From Jimgerdemannia flammicorona (Eukaryota > Mucoromycota > Endogonomycetes > Endogonales > Endogonaceae), in NCBI GenBank assembly GCA_003990745.1, contig RBNI01002975.1, forward strand, positions 1-16,994: a stretch of DNA of 16,994 nt. The letters run 5' to 3'. This document shows positions 1 to 9,365 of the stretch, piece by piece (positions within the stretch are counted from its first letter, which is position 1; each line of letters starts with the position of its first letter). The translations under genes were made by a program, and so were the position numbers. Below the pieces are notes generated by a model, which saw nothing but the letters and a program-made list of their open reading frames with translations, made no database searches and was not told where the DNA came from.

Positions 1-400
1 TTTTTTTAAAGTCATTTGGACTTCCCTTTATTACTACAATCTATATTAATAATACAATATCACCCCCATCCCCTCAACCAATACCCCTCAGATCCCCCTC
101 ACCTCTCTCTATTTCTCTCTATCAGAAGATGACCCAATCACCCACCACCTGAATCCTCTCTCCACTTTTCTGGCAAATACAATTTACTAATTCCCAGTGG
201 CTACCCCCACCAGGTCTCCACCCCCACCACCAGCTATTCAAAATGTCCAATAATAGCCATTCTCATCATGCTACTCTATCCTCAATCCCAATCTGCTGAC
301 TCTTCTCAAATACACATAACTAATGTCCAGCTAGCCCAACCCAAATTACCAGAGCCCAACCCAGGGTCAGCCATTCATCACCAACCCCCCCCACTAACCT
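1..400 (-). other. LINE 3' untranslated region with poly(A) tail start
   Basis: The window opens with seven T's, which on the minus strand is an A tail directly after the LINE 3' end. The roughly 400 bases upstream on the minus strand show no convincing continuation of ORF2: stops occur in all frames and no motif is visible. This fits a short 3' UTR. The short plus-strand frame at 268-507 is pyrimidine-rich low-complexity sequence and is not treated as a gene. The exact end of ORF2 is uncertain because stop codons arise by decay throughout. Confidence 0.55.
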
Positions 401-3400
401 GTGGTAGAGCTCTCCCCATCTCCCCCCTTCCCCTCTCACCAGGGCTTATAGCTCTAGCCTGTCTACAATATGGTGCCAAAAAACCCCCAGAATATCACAC
501 TTACTAAGCCAATGTTTAGGCATTTATATTACTCCCCCTTCTCATCTAACATCCAAACATTCCTCACACTCATATCAGCCATCTGCCCCCAAGTGTTCAG
601 ACCAAAAGTTCAACATTACATTTCGCCTTAAAAATCACCACCACACTACCCAGAACTTGGAGGGAAGCTACTGCATCACCTGCTTGCTCTAAGGCCAAAG
701 TCCATTCCAGTCCCACTTCTCACCAATCTCCACCCTCTGCCATATAATAGGCCACAGGTCCCCCCCTAAGCTCCACAAGCACTCCATGCCATCACCAAGC
801 TGAAATTTCTCCACCAAAGCACCACCTAACAGAAGCCTGTCCCATCTCTACATCTGTAGTCTCCAATTTCTCTCACCTTTATCACCTTGTCATCAAAGAC
901 CAATTCTCTGAGCACTATCCACCACCCCCCACCAAAAGCCCTTATACTGCATCCTCTTGCTCCCATCTAGGGCCACTATTGCAAGTAGATCGCCAGATAT
1001 ACTACAGGGGGAATACTGGGCCTCCCACACCCTTTGTATGAGTGGTACCCACTCCTGTCCCCTTAACTCACTCACTCTCTTCAGCCACCATGCTCATAAG
1101 CAATGAAGGCATTTGAGAAAGTCCACCAAGCCCAGTCCACCACCATCCATAGGTAGGGTCAGCATCTCCCATCCTATCTGACTTTGCCGCCCAGCCCAGA
1201 TCCATGTCCTTGCTATCTTCAGAAGGTACCTGACCACTCATGCTGGGAAATCCAGATGGTACTCCACATACTACAGCTTTGGCAGCCAATACACATTCAG
1301 CACCATCACCCTTCCTGCTAAGGAAATGTGCCAACCACCCCACCATAAAAGCACATCCTCTTACACTAGGAGCCACTATTCCTACCAAGCATGAGGTAGG
1401 ACAGACCCATATACTGAGAAGTAGATCCCAAGATAGTGAATAGGATCTCCTGTTGGCACTACTATCTCAATTATATCACCACTAACTATTCTGCCATCTA
1501 GCACCATAGTCTCACATTTGTGCTAATTGAGTCTAGCACCAAAGCCCCTCTCATACCATTCCACAGTCTGCCATAATTCCTCCACATCTGCCAGTGAACC
1601 CAATCCAACCACCATATCATCTGCAAAAGCCCCCATCTTCTAATTAATCCTCAGAATATCCAAACCCCCAATTTGATACCTGATCCTGTCCAATAGGGGC
1701 TCCAAGGAAAGAGCATATAGGATGGGCAACAAAGGATCCTTCTGTGGCACCTCATGACCCAGAGGAAAGGTTACACCCCTGTGACCATTGACTACCAAGA
1801 CTGCCTGACTGTCCTCCAAAGGCTGACTAATGACCTCCTGAACCCTGGTGGAATACCCACCCACTTCAGCACCTCCTCTAGCCAGACCCTCCACAGCCAC
1901 CTGAGCCCCTTCAATCACTCTATAGACCCAGACCATCCTATCTTGAATCAACTGACCACCAACAAATCTTCTTTGCTCAACTCTCAGTACTTGCTGAGTG
2001 ATCCCCTGCAGCCTAGTCACCAAGACCTTCATCATCAGCTTGCGATCTATATCAAAGAGTATGATCAGATACTAGTTCTTCTAATCTTCCCTTCTCCCCT
2101 TATCTTTAAAGAGCAAGGAGACCAGTCCTAGGCACTGGTCCCCAATCTAAGCTCCAGACCAAAGAATCTCATCACACATCTCAGTCAACTCCTCCAACAC
2201 TACCTCCACTCTGGCCATCTTTTTCCAAAAATCCCAGGGAAGCCCATCCTCTCCCAGAGCTGTCCCCTTGCTTGTTGAAGCCAGGACCTTGTAAACTTCC
2301 TCTCCTCTCACTGGGTCTCCCAGAGTCCCTAGACCCATCACTGGGTTCAAATGTCAACTCTCTAACTGCTGTTCAATATCTAAGGCATCTTCACCCCCAT
2401 CTTCCTCACTTCATAGATCCTCCCAGTGGGACCTCAGCAATCCCAGAATCACTGGAGTCCCCACCACCATCTCTCTATCCTCATTCAAGAGACTATCCCA
2501 CTGCTGCTTAGTTCTCTGTGCTTGTAACATCTGTGATAAAAACCTAGTAGATCTCTCCCCCTCCTCCAACCCTTGCCATCTTAACCTTGCCACCATCCCC
2601 TTCAATTTAACCTCTTCCTCCAATCATAACACCTTCTTAAGTTCCCCAACTTCCTTTTGAATTCTTGCAATACATCAATCTACCACCTTCCTATCTTCCA
2701 GTACTCCTGCCCATCTCTCCAGTAGTGCTGCTAGCCGCTGTGAGGTCCAGCACACTCTCTGCTACTGCTGAACACTCCTCCCTTTCCCTGTCTCCCTCCA
2801 ATATCCCTGAGTACTCGATTTCAGCCTCCTCCAACAATCTCCAATGGCCAGGCCCCACTCCTGCCACTGACTGATTTTTCCAATGATCTCTGTCTCCCAG
2901 GCAGCTCATAAATTGCCCTCCTCCAACAAAGAGAAATTTAGTCACCAATGTCCAGGCCCATCTCTACTTCCCCCAAACCCCCCCCCCCCCAAGCAGATCT
3001 CAGTGATCAGACTATGGGCACCAAACCACCTCCAACATGGCCCAGACATCCACTCCCCAGTATTCTGCTATCAGTATTCAGTCAATTCTGTAACCCAGCC
3101 AAGCTACCCAGTAAGTATAAATTTGATGATCTTCCCAGAACTGTCTCCCTGAGTCCACCAAAGAGCTCAACCTCTCCATCTCCATCCAACCATCCAACCC
3201 ACCACTTCAGCCTCTCATTCCTCTCTCACTGTTGATCCTGTCCACTACATTATCCCTTACCATATTGAAATCCCCCCCCAGGCAGTCGATCTCAGCCTCA
3301 TCCATAACACCAGCCTCTCACAAATTCCTGATCCAGTCCACCTACTCCCCCCTCTCTGCTGGGCAATAATATGACCCAACTATCAAAGGGCTCCATCTAG

Positions 3401-3690
3401 GCCTCTTCCACACTCCTCATACCAACTGACTCCCCCAATGTTCTATATCACCAATGTCCCCCATCCCCTTATGAACTAGGATATCAATCCACCCAAACTA
3501 CACTACTGCTCCCCCCCACTCTTTAGTCCAATCCTGGAAGTCCACATCTGCCTTGTAATATATATTCTATAGTAAGAAGAGATCCACATTCAGTCCCTTG
3601 AGCCAACCAAATATGAATCTTCATCAAGCCACCCCCCTCAACCCATTCACATTTAAAGAGAATATTCTAGTTATACTGTTCATATTAAAT
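400..3690 (-). pseudogene. LINE ORF2 remnant: APE endonuclease, reverse transcriptase, zinc knuckle
   Basis: The protein would nick target DNA and reverse-transcribe the LINE RNA from the nick. The endonuclease begins near 3685; readable blocks are SLNVNGLRG (3642-3668), GGDFNMV (around 3260-3280), YRID (3081-3092) and SDH (3003-3011). The frame then shifts at a G13 tract (2978-2990). The rest stays in one frame: a linker starting GPGHW, the RT block GEDGLPWDFWKK (around 2215-2255), FVGGQLIQD for the usual FVxGRxIxD, FPLGHEVPQKDPLLP (the QGDPLSP block with Gly changed to Lys), and FADD (1616-1627). Further on come LPKL and GGLGLVDF of the RT C-terminal region, and a C-x2-C-x14-H-x4-C knuckle (Cys at 566-568 and 557-559, His at 512-514, Cys at 497-499). 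About 1,090 codons in all. Many in-frame stops make it a pseudogene. The start near 3690 and end near 400 are estimates. Confidence 0.85.
2978..2990. repeat. C13 homopolymer (G13 on the LINE coding strand) at a frameshift
   Basis: Thirteen C's in a row. On the minus strand the endonuclease frame (up to SDH at 3003) and the linker frame (GPGHW onward) are offset across this tract. The tract therefore marks a one-base length change in ORF2, either a real slippage mutation or a sequencing or assembly length error. Confidence 0.8.
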
Positions 3691-3824
3691 AATGTTTGAA
3701 AGTGATAACCCAGTCTAGTATTCCATGCTTATCTCATCTCTAGCCAGATCCAATCACCACTCCACTTCTAAGTCACCCTCTGCTATAGCCTGAACATCCA
3801 ATGCCTCCAAGATTTCTTAACATT

Positions 3825-5630
3825 TCACCCATCCATTACTTCTATCTCTACTTGATAGTCTACACAGACCACTCTCCACTTCTCCAATCTCTTCCTCGAT
3901 CTCCACAAGTATGCCGCTCTGTCATTCACAATCCCTCTGAGTTCCTTCTCTCTCTGATCATCGATCTGATATTCAACTGATTCCAATAGTATTACCAGGA
4001 TCTTATTCCTAATCTTCCTTAGTACCTCCTCTCTATGAAGGATTTCCTCCCAATGCCTTTCTTTCATAACCCAGAAGTCCTCTCCCCCCAGCTCCTCTAC
4101 TGCCTCCCTTCCAGAGTCTTCCACAGCCACTTCTCCTTATCTACCACCTCTGCCATACCCTGGGCAACCTGATCACCCCCCACCCCTGGGTCCACCAAAG
4201 CACTCCTCCTCACCAACTTATCTCACTCCTCATCCAGAACATCTAGTAATTCCTCCTCACCCTCTGCCCCACCTGGGATACTATACTAAGAGTGGACTCC
4301 TTCACTCATTTCTGCATCTGCCTCTATACTGCCCTGCCTCTCCTCCCTTGGTCCAACCTGGGCCCCACCTTAGGCTATCCCACTTTCTCTCACCCAGTTA
4401 CTCACATGCAATCCTGCTCTCCCATCCTCTGTGCTGCTGCCAGCCCCACTGCTACCCAACTTCTCCAGTAGCTCCTTCTGGATTCTCCTCCCTTGTATCT
4501 TCTTCCAGGTTACCTTGTCCACCCTAGTCCTCTTCCCCTCAATGACTTCCACTACTGTCTTTACTTAATACTTCTTCCAAGCCAATCTCCTCCTCTCAAC
4601 TGCCCCTGCCAGGTCCTCTAGAGCCTTAAGCAAATCTTCCTCCTCTTCTGGAGTCCCCTTCACCTGTTTGACCTTGCACTCCACCAGTCTTCACTTCAGA
4701 GTCACTGGCTAATTTCTCATCTTCTCTGTGTTCTCCTTGCTGGCCAGCCTCACCTAGACATCAATGTCACCAGTCTGGAGCTCTATTCCTTCCCAGACCT
4801 TGAACCTGATGTCCACAATCTCCCCATACTCCTTGACTGCCCCCACAATCAACTTCCTGGTCCTCTCTCTCGACACTGTAGGGAAATCCAATACCATCAA
4901 CTGCACCACTTGGGGGTCCCAGCACATATACCTAGCCATGGGGACCATAACCCCACCCACTGTCACCCCCTTCTCCATGATAGCTAACAATGCTTCCTCT
5001 TCCTCAAACCCCACCTCAATCCCTTCTTTCCCCTTCAGAAACTTCACCAATACTGCCCTCTTTGCCTCCTGCACCATCAGCCCCAAGATCATCCTCACAG
5101 TTACTATCAAGCTCCTGAAACATAATGTGATAGTGAATTCCAACCTTGATTTCTTGAATAATGGTGCCAACACCATGCCCATCACTCCATCTGCCAGATC
5201 TCCAGGCCTTGTGCCCACCCTCTATCCTGAACTATCAACTGCCATTACATCTGGATTTTTTTCCAGATCTCCGGTCATGGCCCCATCAATAGTCACATCT
5301 CCAGCCCCTACTCCCCCCCCCCCCCCTACTACTTGATGCTTCCCTGGGCACACCTCCCAGTCTTCCAGCAGTAGCCCTTGATATCTGCCCCAGGTCCAGC
5401 CAACCATCCAGACCAGAGGCCATCTTCTCCATCTTGACCTTATCAGCAAAGGTCAATCTCTCCCCTCTTTATTGCCTCAGACTACCCCTCTCTCCACCAC
5501 CAGCACCCCAGCCAGCCATAGAGGCCCCCAGCATCCCCAAACCATCTCTTCTCCTCCCCACCTACTGTCAGCCAAAGGTACTACTATCCCCCTAACCAGT
5601 ATGCTCACCAGTGTAATTGTTGCCATCCAT
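3825..5630 (-). pseudogene. LINE ORF1 remnant (Gag-like, possible RRM-like fold, basic and coiled-coil C-terminus)
   Basis: ORF1 proteins of LINEs bind the element RNA. A possible start is the ATG at 5630-5628 (MDGNNYTGEHTG). The first segment includes LTFADKVKMEKMASG (around 5420-5465), then a Gly/Ser-rich linker. A G14 tract (5313-5326) shifts the frame. The middle segment (about 5300 to 4750) includes CWDPQVVQLMVLDFPTVS, a GEIVDIRF block and a GIELQTGDIDV end, which resembles an RRM-like fold, though this is only inferred. After it comes a Lys/Arg-rich stretch (4370-4620). A further frame change near 4130 leads to a Glu/Arg-rich segment likely to form a coiled coil (EEILHREEVLRKIRNK), ending at 3825. 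In-frame stops and two or more frameshifts show decay. A second copy of this ORF lies at 13395-15110, which supports it being a real coding unit. Confidence 0.7.
5313..5326. repeat. C14 homopolymer (G14 on the LINE coding strand) at a frameshift
   Basis: Fourteen C's in a row inside ORF1. The frame holding LTFADKVKMEK on one side and the frame holding GVGAGDVTIDGAMTG on the other are offset by this tract; 13 or 16 G's would restore one frame. It probably encodes a short Gly run in the working protein. Confidence 0.8.
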
Positions 5631-5649
5631 ATTAATAGTCTTCTTTTAC

Positions 5650-5796
5650 TAAAAACATTATAAAAAGTGTCATCTGAGTCTTATGTTACCTGAATGGTAC
5701 TAGTGAAAGATGGTGTCTGACAATGTAGTCCAACTACCTCCAGTAAACAATATGGCAAACCAATAGATTCTAGATCTCACAGCTCAGGTAGCTATA
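5650..5796 (+). other. Chromovirus 5' leader, possible 5' LTR stub and degraded primer-binding site
   Basis: This stretch lies between the LINE 5' end and the gag start. It contains TATGTTAC (around 5680-5688), also found at the 3' edge of the LTR at 15835-16302. A TGG-initiated sequence (TGGTACTAGTG, starting near 5695) follows, in the place expected for a tRNA primer-binding site. If that reading is right, only the last few dozen bases of a 5' LTR remain here. The match is short, so this is an inference. Confidence 0.35.
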
Positions 5797-6770
5797 ATGG
5801 CAGCAACCATTACTGTCTTAGCTGAACAGACCCAACCTGCCAAAAATCTGAGCCTACCTATCTTCAATAGTACTGCAAAAGAAGTCCAAAGCTTCATTAG
5901 TGTAGTTGATACCAACTTTGAAGCCAATCAATGGACAAATGAGCAAGTTGCTGACTACCTTCTGACAAATAGTCAAGACTACACCCTGGAATAACTCTTT
6001 GCTACCACTACAGCCTATGTCCACTGAGTTGTTACATTCTTCCAAGAACCTGCCAAAGAATAGTGGTGAACCTTTCCTGAAAAACCCCTCACATGAGACA
6101 CCTGACCTGCAGTAGTTGCTCAGAATACAGCAAATAATGCCCCAGGATATAGAGTCTATTCTACAGTCCCTGGACTCAAACAACTCATGATTGCTCAATA
6201 CTACAGCAAAACCATGATTGCTAAATCTCAAGTCAAACTCTGTAATCTCAAATTCAATATATATACAAAGAAGAATTTGAAACCTTTTGTACAAAACTTG
6301 AGTCACTTCTGAACACCATTGGCCTAGGATATATTGCCAATGATGAAGCATGAAATGGTATAAGAGCAGACCATTTATTCAATGCACTACCTGAATGGCT
6401 TACTAGAAAAATCTGAGAACAAGGCCACCCAGTTGGTTGCAATCACCAACAATGGTACCTGGCAAGAATCAAGACTATAGTCAAGCAAATCCTAACAGCT
6501 GGACCAATTCTGCCCTGAAGACAATTCAACAACAAAGAAAAGACTTGGACTAAGAAAGAAGAACCTAAGCATGAAGCATCCCGAGCTTCCTCAATATCCA
6601 TCTCATGGACACCTAGAAATCATAAACCCACCCAGCCAAGTACCTTTAAGAAACTCACTAAAGGAGAAAGGAATGAACTTTGAAGAAGTAGAGCATGCTT
6701 CTATTGCCAAAAGACAGGACATATGGCCAGTGCCTGCCCTAATTGAAAACCTCAAACAGCAATATGAGTA
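5797..6770 (+). pseudogene. gag: Chromovirus gag remnant with CCHC zinc knuckle
   Basis: Gag would form the particle and bind the element RNA. The start is the ATG at 5797 (MAATITVLAEQTQPAKNL), the first ATG of a coherent frame after the leader. The frame runs with scattered stops to about 6260, where a small indel moves it to the frame that holds LNTIGLGYIANDEA and then ADHLFNALPEWLTRKI, a Gag-like capsid region. A Lys-rich segment leads to KKLTKGERNEL and the knuckle CFYCQKTGHMASAC at 6696-6737, a perfect C-x2-C-x4-H-x4-C. A TGA sits just before the knuckle where Arg would be expected. The same frame continues into the dUTPase with no visible gene boundary. The length is normal for a Gypsy Gag. 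It cannot make an intact protein now. Confidence 0.85.
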
Positions 6771-6842
6771 ACTGTTACTACTCTGCATCACCTCAATAAC
6801 CTGACTACCAGAATACTGGACTTTGTCAGGCTAAGGCAAACA

Positions 6843-7240
6843 GCTAAGGCCCCAAGCAAAGGAAGTCAAAAGGCAGCTGGTTATGATCTGTATGCAGCTG
6901 AAGAAGCCACAGTTTCCAACCAAGAAGTCAAGCAAGTCTACACAGAAATCAGCATCCAAATCCCTGAAGGATATGTTGGAAGAATATGCTATTGTAGTAG
7001 CCTAGCATTGAAAGAACTCTCAGTAGAAGGAGGAGTCATTGATGAAAATTATATAGGTGAAATTATTGTCCTCATCTGAAACTATAGTTGGATACCCTTC
7101 AAGATCTCTATTGGTTTCTGCATTGCCCAGATCCTATTCGAAAAAATTGAGTCAACTCTGATAGTCAAGGAAGTCCCTGAACTACTACCTACTATCTGAG
7201 GATCCAAAGGATTTGGCTTATCAAACAAGGCCCTAGCCCA
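6843..7240 (+). pseudogene. dUTPase domain within the chromovirus polyprotein
   Basis: dUTPase hydrolyses dUTP to dUMP and pyrophosphate, keeping uracil out of newly made DNA. All five trimeric-dUTPase motifs can be read in one frame: motif 1 AAGYDLYAAE (6873-6902); motif 2 GRICYCSSLALK (6978-7013), with Cys where Arg is usual; motif 3 VEGGVIDENYIGE (7023-7061), with the catalytic-loop Asp present and Tyr at the usual place; motif 4 GFCIAQ (7113-7130), with Cys for Arg; motif 5 GSKGFGLSNK (7200-7229), preceded by TGA where Arg is usual and with Leu for Ser. One further TGA follows motif 3. The frame is the same as the CCHC knuckle 120 bases upstream, so it was a polyprotein domain rather than a separate gene. 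The odd residues all fit C-to-T changes. Protease follows. Confidence 0.9.
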
Positions 7241-7369
7241 ATCTACCATGAGTAAAAAGAACAATTCTATAAGAAAATTGAAGATAGATATATACCAAGT
7301 GGCTGATGTCTCTATAGTATTGGAATGTACTCTTCCCAAATGATCAATGATTGCTTCTCTTGTGTCAAT

Positions 7370-7800
7370 GAACTGGCTCAAAGAAGAACCAACAGAAGGA
7401 AAGCTCTTATAACCAAAATCACTACTATTGGATCAGACAAACTGCTTATACTTCAAGCTTTTGTCAACCAAACACTTATTAAGATTATGATAGACAGTAG
7501 TGTCTCAGGCAACTTCATCAATGAAGAAACAGCCAACAGACTCAAGGTCTTCACCTCTCCAGTACAACAAACTCAAGCAGTTACCACAGTTGATGGAACC
7601 TCCTATGTCATTAGCAAGGAAGTCCACAATCTACCCTTCTGAATTAGTGACTACTGAGTACATATTACCCTCCAGATCATACCACTTTCTGACAATGAAA
7701 TCATCCTTGGAACCCCATAGTTGAAACAAGAAAACCCTATGATTTATTGAGTAAACCATTCTCTGACCATCAAGAAAGGATGCCATAACTTCAAACTGTA
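7370..7800 (+). pseudogene. Retroviral-type aspartic protease remnant
   Basis: This domain would cut the polyprotein into its working parts as a homodimer. The active-site block reads IMIDSSVSGNFINEETANRL, where Ty3/Gypsy proteases have (I/L)DSGA(S/T)xNFI. The active-site triad Asp-Ser-Gly is Asp-Ser-Ser here (7493-7501), consistent with a G-to-A change in the Gly codon. The C-terminal flap-side block EIILGTP-stop-LKQENP (around 7700-7735) matches the ILGxPWLxxxNP signature of this family, with TAG at the Trp. A TGA follows a few codons later, again where Trp is usual. The frame differs from that of the upstream dUTPase, with the break near 7330, and from that of the downstream RT. The protein is dead in this copy. 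Confidence 0.8.
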
Positions 7801-7875
7801 AGATAAAAAGGACCCACTCAGCTCCAGTAACCTGGACCAAAGATTACCCACATCAACAAGCTACAGCTCAAGAAA

Positions 7876-8935
7876 TTGGCCAAGAAATGTCCTCTCTTTG
7901 CCATCTCCATCTGCCCATCCAAAGGAGAACCTGAGAACTCTGAAGAAGACTTTTCCAAAGTTGACAGCCACATCAGACCCCTACTTCAGAAATTCCGAGA
8001 CATATTTCCAAAGAAACTTCTGAAGGGCCTACCACCCAAACAAGCAGTAGACCATGCCATCAAAACTATTCCAGATGCCAAGCCAGCCTTCAAGTCAATT
8101 TACTACATGTCTCCAAGAGAAATTGATATACTTAAGAAAGAAATCAATAAACTTCTAGAACAAGGATTCATCAGACCCAGTGTATCACCTTATGGTACAC
8201 CAGTACTCTTTATTGTAAAGAAAGGAGGAGACCTGTGAATGTATATTGATTACTGTGATCTCAATGAATAAACCATCAAGAACTATTGCCCACTACTCAG
8301 AATTAATGAAATATTTGATAGGCTTACCAACCTATAATTCATGAGCTCTTTTGACCTATAAAATGGTTACTGGCAAATTGCTATAAAAGAAGAAGATATC
8401 TACAAGACAGCCTTCCAAACTTGCTATAGATACTTTGAGTTTCTGGTTATGCTCTTTGGCTTAACTAATACTCCAGCAACCTTCCAGACTCTGATGAATA
8501 CTATTCTGCACTTATATTTAGACAAATTTATTGTTGTCTACATTGATGATATTTTAGTCTTCAGCAAAACCCTAGAGGAACATCTCAAATACCTTGAACT
8601 AGTACTACTGAAACTCCAGAAAAACTAACTCTTTGCAAAACTTAGCAAATGTGAATTTTTCCTGAAAGAAATCCAATTCCTTGGACATATTGTCACACTA
8701 AATAGAATTAAAGTAGACCCCAGCAAAATCTCCACAATTAAGGATTGATCCAGATCAAAGAAGCTGAAGGATCTTCAGTCATTCCTGGGATTAGCAAACT
8801 ATTATAGGTAATTTGTTGCTAACTTCACCAAAATTGCTACTGTCCTCACCCAAATGACTAAGTATAGCAAGAAAAAAGAGCAGCACTGGACCATGAAACA
8901 AGAAAAAGACTTCAACAATCTTATAAATTGGGGAC
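7876..8935 (+). pseudogene. Ty3/Gypsy reverse transcriptase remnant
   Basis: This domain would copy the element RNA into cDNA. Readable family blocks in one frame are: LLEQGFIRPSVSPYGTPVLF (around 8150-8212), then a TGA in the RxCxDYRxLN block (reads YIDYCDLNE-stop-TIKN), DL-stop-NGYWQIAI, AFQTCYRYFEFLVMLFGLTN, and VVYIDDILVFSKT with an intact YIDD polymerase box at 8539-8550. [16 protein letters not shown] and LQSFLGLANYYR follow. The stops TGA at 8236 and TAA further on sit where Arg and Gln are expected. The upstream part (PKQAVDHAIKTIPDAKPAF) is the usual lead-in to Gypsy RT. RNase H follows without a gap in the same frame. Confidence 0.93.
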
Positions 8936-9365
8936 CTGAGCAAGATACCACCTTTCAAGTACTAAAGGATGTCTTAATAACCACTCCAGTACTTTAAGCA
9001 GCAAACTCTGTCCTACCATATGAAGTTACTATTGATATCTCTGACCTAGCTCTTGGAGCAGTGCTCATACAAGAAGAATACTCTGTGGCCTATCATTCCT
9101 GCAAGTTCAATGATACTGAAATCAACTATGCAACTCATGAGAAGGAAATGTTAGCCATTGTAGACACTCTGATCAAATAGTGACTATATCTAGAAGGAGC
9201 CCATTGACTGACTACAAGTCATTAGTCAATATCAAGACCCAGGCTACTCTTTCCCAAAAGCAAGCCAGATGGATGAAAGTCCTTACCAACTTTGACTATG
9301 AAATCCAGTATCACCCTGGCAAGGAAAATATTGTTGCCAATACAATCTCCAGACCACCAATCAAA
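8936..9365 (+). pseudogene. Ty3/Gypsy RNase H remnant
   Basis: RNase H removes the RNA strand of the cDNA hybrid. A connection block WGPEQDTTFQVLKDVL leads to the catalytic-site block TIDISDLALGAVLIQ, with the first acidic residue at 9034-9036. The second block, INYATHEKEMLAIVDTL, has its Glu at 9145-9147. Two stops (9178-9183) follow, before LYLEGAH. A small deletion or frameshift at about 9190-9206 then moves the sequence to the frame holding TDYKSLVNIKTQATLSQKQ (third Asp at 9210-9212), NFDYEIQYHPGKENIVAN and TISRPP. These blocks match the end of Gypsy RNase H and the start of the link to integrase. The short piece between GAH and TDYKSL normally present is missing. Confidence 0.88.

Larger units (their letters stand above)
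1..5650 (-). mobile_element. Nearly full-length, inactivated LINE (non-LTR retrotransposon), Tad1-like layout
   Basis: Read on the minus strand, this stretch holds ORF1 (about 5630 to 3825) followed by ORF2 (about 3690 to 400), then a 3' UTR ending in A's at the window start. That is the order of a two-ORF LINE. ORF2 carries an APE-type endonuclease, a reverse transcriptase with a FADD box and a C-terminal CCHC knuckle. The plus strand is strongly pyrimidine-rich, which reflects the purine-rich coding strand of the element. CpG is almost absent and both ORFs carry in-frame stops and frameshifts, so the copy is dead. The Tad1-like label comes from the fungal-type domain order and is inferred. 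The 5' boundary near 5645 is approximate; no target-site duplication can be tested because the 3' end coincides with the window edge. Confidence 0.85.

Noticed and set aside
5313..5326. Programmed ribosomal frameshift at the G tract
   Set aside because: A homopolymer length change is simpler; a site inside ORF1 rather than between two ORFs would have no obvious role.
268..5663. Several plus-strand open frames of 60-190 codons in the LINE region
   Set aside because: They are antisense to ORF1 and ORF2, rich in Pro, Ser, Thr and Leu as expected from the pyrimidine-rich non-coding strand, and show no domain.
6843..7240. dUTPase as a captured or neighbouring host gene
   Set aside because: It lies in the same frame as the Gag zinc knuckle and sits between gag and protease with no start, promoter or boundary, so a polyprotein domain fits better.
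8230..9180. A reassigned stop codon as an explanation for open RT with internal stops
   Set aside because: TGA, TAA and TAG all occur and stand at Arg, Gln and Trp positions alike, and the right-hand gag has no internal stops. Decay by transitions explains this better than a changed code.
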